From Flavobacteriales bacterium UBA6051 (lineage in GTDB: Bacteria > Bacteroidota > Bacteroidia > Flavobacteriales_D > Crocinitomicaceae), in NCBI GenBank assembly GCA_002427735.1, contig DIYP01000018.1:134066-198065 (forward strand): a stretch of DNA of 64,000 nt, given 5' to 3'. Below the pieces are notes generated by a model that worked only from the letters and a program-made list of their open reading frames with translations, did not search any database and was not told the origin of the DNA. Position numbers and translations under genes: made by a program. Numbering within the stretch: the stretch's first letter is position 1; every line of letters starts with the position of its first letter. Positions 61,398 through 64,000 of this stretch are shown piece by piece.

Positions 61398-62119
61398 AGA
61401 AATATGGATTGATAGGTCGCTCATTGGGGCATTCTTTCTCCAAATCTTTTTTTGAGGATTATTTTCGTTCCAATGCTATTGACGCAACTTATTCAAACGT
61501 AGAGATTCCTTCGATAGATGCTTTTGAGGAATTAAAGAAAGAAGCTTTTTCCGGTTTAAATGTTACGATTCCTTATAAAGAAGAGGTTATTCCTTTTCTG
61601 GATGAATTGAGTGATGAGGCGAGTGCTATCGGAGCTGTCAACGTAATTGACTTCAGAAATAGTAAATTGATAGGACATAATACGGATGCATTTGGTTTTC
61701 ATCAGTCGATAAAGCCTTTTCTAACAAATAAGCATGAAAGGGCTATTGTCTTTGGAACAGGAGGAGCTTCGAAGGCAGTAGAGTATGCATTGAAATCAAT
61801 AGGTGTGGATGTGATTTTCGTATCCAGAAGCCCAGAACGCAACATTGAGTTTACCTACGATGAAGTCAATAAGTATATGCTTGACGCATGTAAGTTATTA
61901 GTTAATTGTACACCAGTGGGGACCTACCCTAACGTAAATGATTGCATTGATATTCCGTATGAATATTTGTCAAATGAACATTTGGTGGTTGATTTGATTT
62001 ACAATCCGCCTGAAACAGAGTTTTTAAGAAGAGCAACAGAAAATAGTGCCCACACTTTGAATGGCGAGTCTATGTTGAAAGAACAAGCATTGAAGGCTTG
62101 GAAAATCTGGAATCAATAA
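61394..62119 (+). CDS. aroE: Shikimate dehydrogenase AroE
   Basis: A 241-residue enzyme reducing 3-dehydroshikimate with NADPH in aromatic amino acid synthesis. Shikimate site HSFSKSFF at 13-20, catalytic Lys in NVTIPYKEEV, Asp in GHNTDAFGFH, nucleotide loop GTGGASKAVEYAL and C-terminal NGESMLKEQA. The start at 61394 overlaps the DUF368 stop; a longer reading upstream would run through that gene in another frame. Confidence 0.95.
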   Translation: MKKYGLIGRSLGHSFSKSFFEDYFRSNAIDATYSNVEIPSIDAFEELKKEAFSGLNVTIPYKEEVIPFLDELSDEASAIGAVNVIDFRNSKLIGHNTDAFGFHQSIKPFLTNKHERAIVFGTGGASKAVEYALKSIGVDVIFVSRSPERNIEFTYDEVNKYMLDACKLLVNCTPVGTYPNVNDCIDIPYEYLSNEHLVVDLIYNPPETEFLRRATENSAHTLNGESMLKEQALKAWKIWNQ

Positions 62120-62742
62120 TGTCGGAGTTACAGCGCCTTATAGCGACAGGTGAAAACCAGCAATTGGATTTTAAATTCAGAATTGACGATAAGAAAAAAA
62201 TCGCGCGCACATTGGTTGCTTTTGCCAATACGGATGGTGGAAAGTTACTAATTGGAGTAAAGGATAATGGAAAGGTAAAAGGCGTTAACCCAGAGGAAGA
62301 GTTTTATATGATTGAGGGGGCGGCGCACGCATATTGTAAGCCTGAAGTCAAGATACAATCAAAGGTATGGGAAGAAGGACACCATTTGGTACTGGAGATA
62401 GAGGTTGAGAAGTCAGGAATAAAACATAAGGCAGTGGATGAGGAAGGTCGATGGAGACATTATGTGAGAGTTGACGATCACACCTTATTATCAAATAAAA
62501 TACTTGAACGCGTGTGGCGTTTAAAAGAACATGGACAGTCAAAGCCAAGTTCCTTTGACGAGACTACAAGCAAGTTTTTGAAATTGATCCGTGATGAATC
62601 GCCATTGAGAATTTCCAAGCTTTACAGGAAATCGGAAATGAGAATGTCAGAAATTGATAAGTTGTTGTCCCAATTGGTTTATTGGGGGGTAGTTGAAATG
62701 CGGATGACAGAAGCCGGTACTTTTTATGCATTACCGGAATAA
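62119..62742 (+). CDS. AlbA_2/Schlafen-type putative DNA- or nucleotide-binding protein
   Basis: 207 residues from ATG 62119, sharing a base with the aroE stop (TAATG). Residues ~1-110 are an AlbA_2 domain: GENQQLDFKF corresponds to the usual GExxxLEFK motif, and AFANTDGGKLLIGVKDNGKVKG follows. The C-terminal third looks like a winged helix (FDETTSKFLKLIRDESPLRISKLYRKS). It may act as a regulator; the target is unknown. Last gene of the rhodanese-led unit. Confidence 0.85.
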   Translation: MSELQRLIATGENQQLDFKFRIDDKKKIARTLVAFANTDGGKLLIGVKDNGKVKGVNPEEEFYMIEGAAHAYCKPEVKIQSKVWEEGHHLVLEIEVEKSGIKHKAVDEEGRWRHYVRVDDHTLLSNKILERVWRLKEHGQSKPSSFDETTSKFLKLIRDESPLRISKLYRKSEMRMSEIDKLLSQLVYWGVVEMRMTEAGTFYALPE

Positions 62743-62788
62743 ATAATATTTGCTTAATATTGTGCTCTGATCAAAACCTACACAACTC

Positions 62789-63301
62789 ATGAACAGAGCA
62801 TTTTACATTGTTGGAATCGTTTTTTCTGTAATATTCCTTTTTGTCACCACGTACTATGAGGATGCAGTGAGCTCTGCTCGAATGGACTTCTGGTTTAGTG
62901 ATTTTAATTATGGGTATGATAGTTACAATAGTTTTCCAAGTTATGACACGAGTTCGTATCGTGATTTAACTGTAGCTGCCGCACTATGGTCGCTATTTTT
63001 CTTTTTATGCTTTATTGCTATTCATCTTTTGGGTTTACTGAAAGTAAAGACAACAACATCAAAGGTAATTTCCATTATAGGACTTTCCCTTAGTGGTATC
63101 TTCCTTTTTTGGGATTTAGCAGTAATGGCATCTCCAGGGTCATTGTCTTTTGATGAGGTTGCTCCAGGTTGGGGCTTTTATTGTATGGCTTCGTTAGCTT
63201 TTACGATTGTAGGTTTAGTTCAGAGTGTGCGTTATTTAAAACGTAAGGATGTTGCAACAAATACGATCTCAAATAACTCAGAGGATTTACTTGATTCTTA
63301 A
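62789..63301 (+). CDS. Four-helix membrane protein of unknown function (170 aa)
   Basis: Helices at about 4-24, 67-88, 95-115 and 125-147; an Asn/Tyr/Ser-rich loop (FNYGYDSYNSFPSYDTSSY) lies between the first two. No known family recognised. Starts 46 bp after the AlbA_2 gene. Confidence 0.7.
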   Translation: MNRAFYIVGIVFSVIFLFVTTYYEDAVSSARMDFWFSDFNYGYDSYNSFPSYDTSSYRDLTVAAALWSLFFFLCFIAIHLLGLLKVKTTTSKVISIIGLSLSGIFLFWDLAVMASPGSLSFDEVAPGWGFYCMASLAFTIVGLVQSVRYLKRKDVATNTISNNSEDLLDS

Positions 63302-63379
63302 AATATCCTAAAAATATTTTCAGAAGTGAGTTTCTTTGTTATATTGATCAGGTTTATTAATTAAATAATAAGAGAGCGA

Positions 63380-63595
63380 ATGGGAAGACCAGCTACAAAG
63401 CCGGCGAGATTAAAGGACGGTTTTTATATTGAAGTGAAGAATCAAGGGAGTGGAGGAATTTTGATCCGTCGTGATACGAAAGAGCAGATGCAAATGGCTG
63501 CCGAAGATTATTCACGCATGAAACAAGTCACTGTATTAGGTGAAATGAAGAATGATAAGTGGGTAGACAAAATCAAGGAGAAGAAGAAAAAGTAA
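63380..63595 (+). CDS. Small conserved basic protein (71 aa)
   Basis: Starts MGRPATKPARLKDGFYIEVKN and ends in a Lys-rich tail KEKKKK. The length, composition and the RPATKPARLKDGFYIEV head suggest a small conserved protein, perhaps nucleic acid or ribosome associated, but I recognise no family. The next feature is a terminator, and beyond it the rRNA-like leader. Confidence 0.7.
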   Translation: MGRPATKPARLKDGFYIEVKNQGSGGILIRRDTKEQMQMAAEDYSRMKQVTVLGEMKNDKWVDKIKEKKKK

Positions 63596-63618
63596 CTCTA
63601 TTGATACAAAAAGTATAG

Positions 63619-63645
63619 AGGGCATTTAAAAAAATGCCCTTTTTT
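63619..63645 (+). terminator. Terminator after the small protein gene
   Basis: A perfect 9-bp stem (63619-63627 with 63632-63640), loop AAAA, then a T run to 63645. Confidence 0.93.
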
Positions 63646-63722
63646 ATGCTTTGCTAATTCATGTTCAATCAAGGGGTTATTGATTGACGAAAAAAAAACA
63701 CAAAAAAAAGTTGAGTGAGTAG

Positions 63723-63752
63723 TTGTTAAAGTGTTTTAGGTGCTTATCTTTG
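63723..63752 (+). promoter_or_regulatory. Strong promoter P1 of the probable rRNA operon
   Basis: TTG (63723-63725), 19 bases, TATCTTTG (63745-63752), with GC following. Both elements are canonical. Its -7 box and spacing are identical to those of P2, 115 bp downstream. Confidence 0.75.
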
Positions 63753-63837
63753 CAGCCGCTTTGAACGCAGAGTGGGTGACAAAATTGAGATGTTGAAGGT
63801 TGACAAAAAGTTTTTTTAATTTTTTTTATAAAAAGGC

Positions 63838-63867
63838 TTGTGTTAATAAAAAGAGTGTCTATCTTTG
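63838..63867 (+). promoter_or_regulatory. Strong promoter P2 of the probable rRNA operon
   Basis: TTG (63838-63840), 19 bases, TATCTTTG (63860-63867), preceded by long A/T runs (63811-63834) that could act as an UP-like element. Confidence 0.78.
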
Positions 63868-64000
63868 CGCTCCCCTAACGAACGAGTTTGGGTTTAGAAA
63901 TTGAGATAAAGTTGAAACAAAATTGCTTTAGATGAGTAAATGAGTTTCGGTGATAAGGTTTAGATGTCTTAGTCGGACATTTAGATTTCAGAAGAAGTTC

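Larger units (their letters stand above)
63646..64000 (+). other. Gene-free region: promoters and leader of a probable rRNA operon
   Basis: No coding frame is convincing here. The region is AT-rich, with two strong promoters (63723-63752 and 63838-63867) and a leader that contains a hairpin (63961-63968 with 63976-63983, loop of seven). This layout resembles the leader of Bacteroidota rRNA operons; the 16S gene would lie just beyond base 64000. I cannot see it in the window. Confidence 0.6.

Noticed and set aside
1..64000. CRISPR arrays, insertion sequences, prophage, toxin-antitoxin or restriction genes
   Set aside because: I looked for direct repeats with spacers, transposase, integrase and toxin-like short pairs on both strands and found none; the window is ordinary chromosome.

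Overview
The window looks like chromosomal DNA of a marine-type flavobacterium (phylum Bacteroidota, order Flavobacteriales; Crocinitomicaceae or Cryomorphaceae would fit, but I cannot place it exactly). Reasons: AT-rich DNA; the Bacteroidota promoter element TAnnTTTG in front of many genes; several secreted proteins with type IX secretion (T9SS) sorting domains of both the PNP...-type (A) and the gliding-motility-associated type (B); PorP/SprF, PorV/PorQ-like and OmpA/TPR envelope proteins; a sodium-pumping NADH:quinone reductase; and menaquinone genes. I see no phage, insertion sequence, CRISPR array or tRNA. It is dense, ordinary chromosome with very short intergenic gaps.

Layout. 1-6146: 3' end of a TonB-dependent receptor, a giant secreted protein and a PorV/PorQ-like barrel, closely spaced. 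6174-8272: terminator, greA, a HIT protein, and a secreted SGNH/PKD protein. 8247-10598 (minus): two tandem acyltransferase-like membrane proteins. 10722-16155 (minus): a cluster running ECF sigma factor, small membrane protein, PorP/SprF, TPR-PD40-OmpA-DUF1573 protein, retropepsin-like protein. 16273-18340: a T9SS cargo and a small membrane protein. 18417-24450: phenylacetyl-CoA epoxidase genes paaABCD diverging from two PaaE-type reductases and an SDR. 24532-27852: proline catabolism aldehyde dehydrogenase, a TPR membrane protein and ApaG. 28056-34142: complete nqrABCDEF. 34220-38103: lipoprotein, von Willebrand D protein with a proline-rich tail, acetyltransferase, heptosyltransferase-like GT9. 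38163-51938: two giant type-B T9SS cargos, an NMO/M16/M16 operon, an M42 peptidase and an Omp28-like type-A cargo. 52030-58575: membrane protein, acetyltransferase, CoA-transferase, cytochrome c lipoprotein, Tex, MenC and MenA. 58653-63595: NMO-like flavoprotein, DUF4442, rhodanese, DUF368 transporter, AroE, AlbA-type DNA-binding protein and two small proteins. 63596-64000: a terminator, then two tandem strong promoters and a leader that I read as the start of a ribosomal RNA operon lying just beyond the window.

How it fits together. Envelope biogenesis dominates: T9SS components and cargos, a TonB receptor module and lipoproteins. Energy metabolism is represented by Nqr (sodium pump) and menaquinone synthesis (MenC, MenA), which would supply its electron acceptor. 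Catabolism is represented by the phenylacetyl-CoA epoxidase and PruA. The least expected observations are a group of seven genes whose -7 promoter box ends exactly four bases before the start codon (predicting leaderless mRNAs), a T9SS-type OmpA protein carrying a C-terminal DUF1573 domain in a sigma-factor-led cluster, and a hairpin terminator placed directly after a promoter-like box in front of greA.
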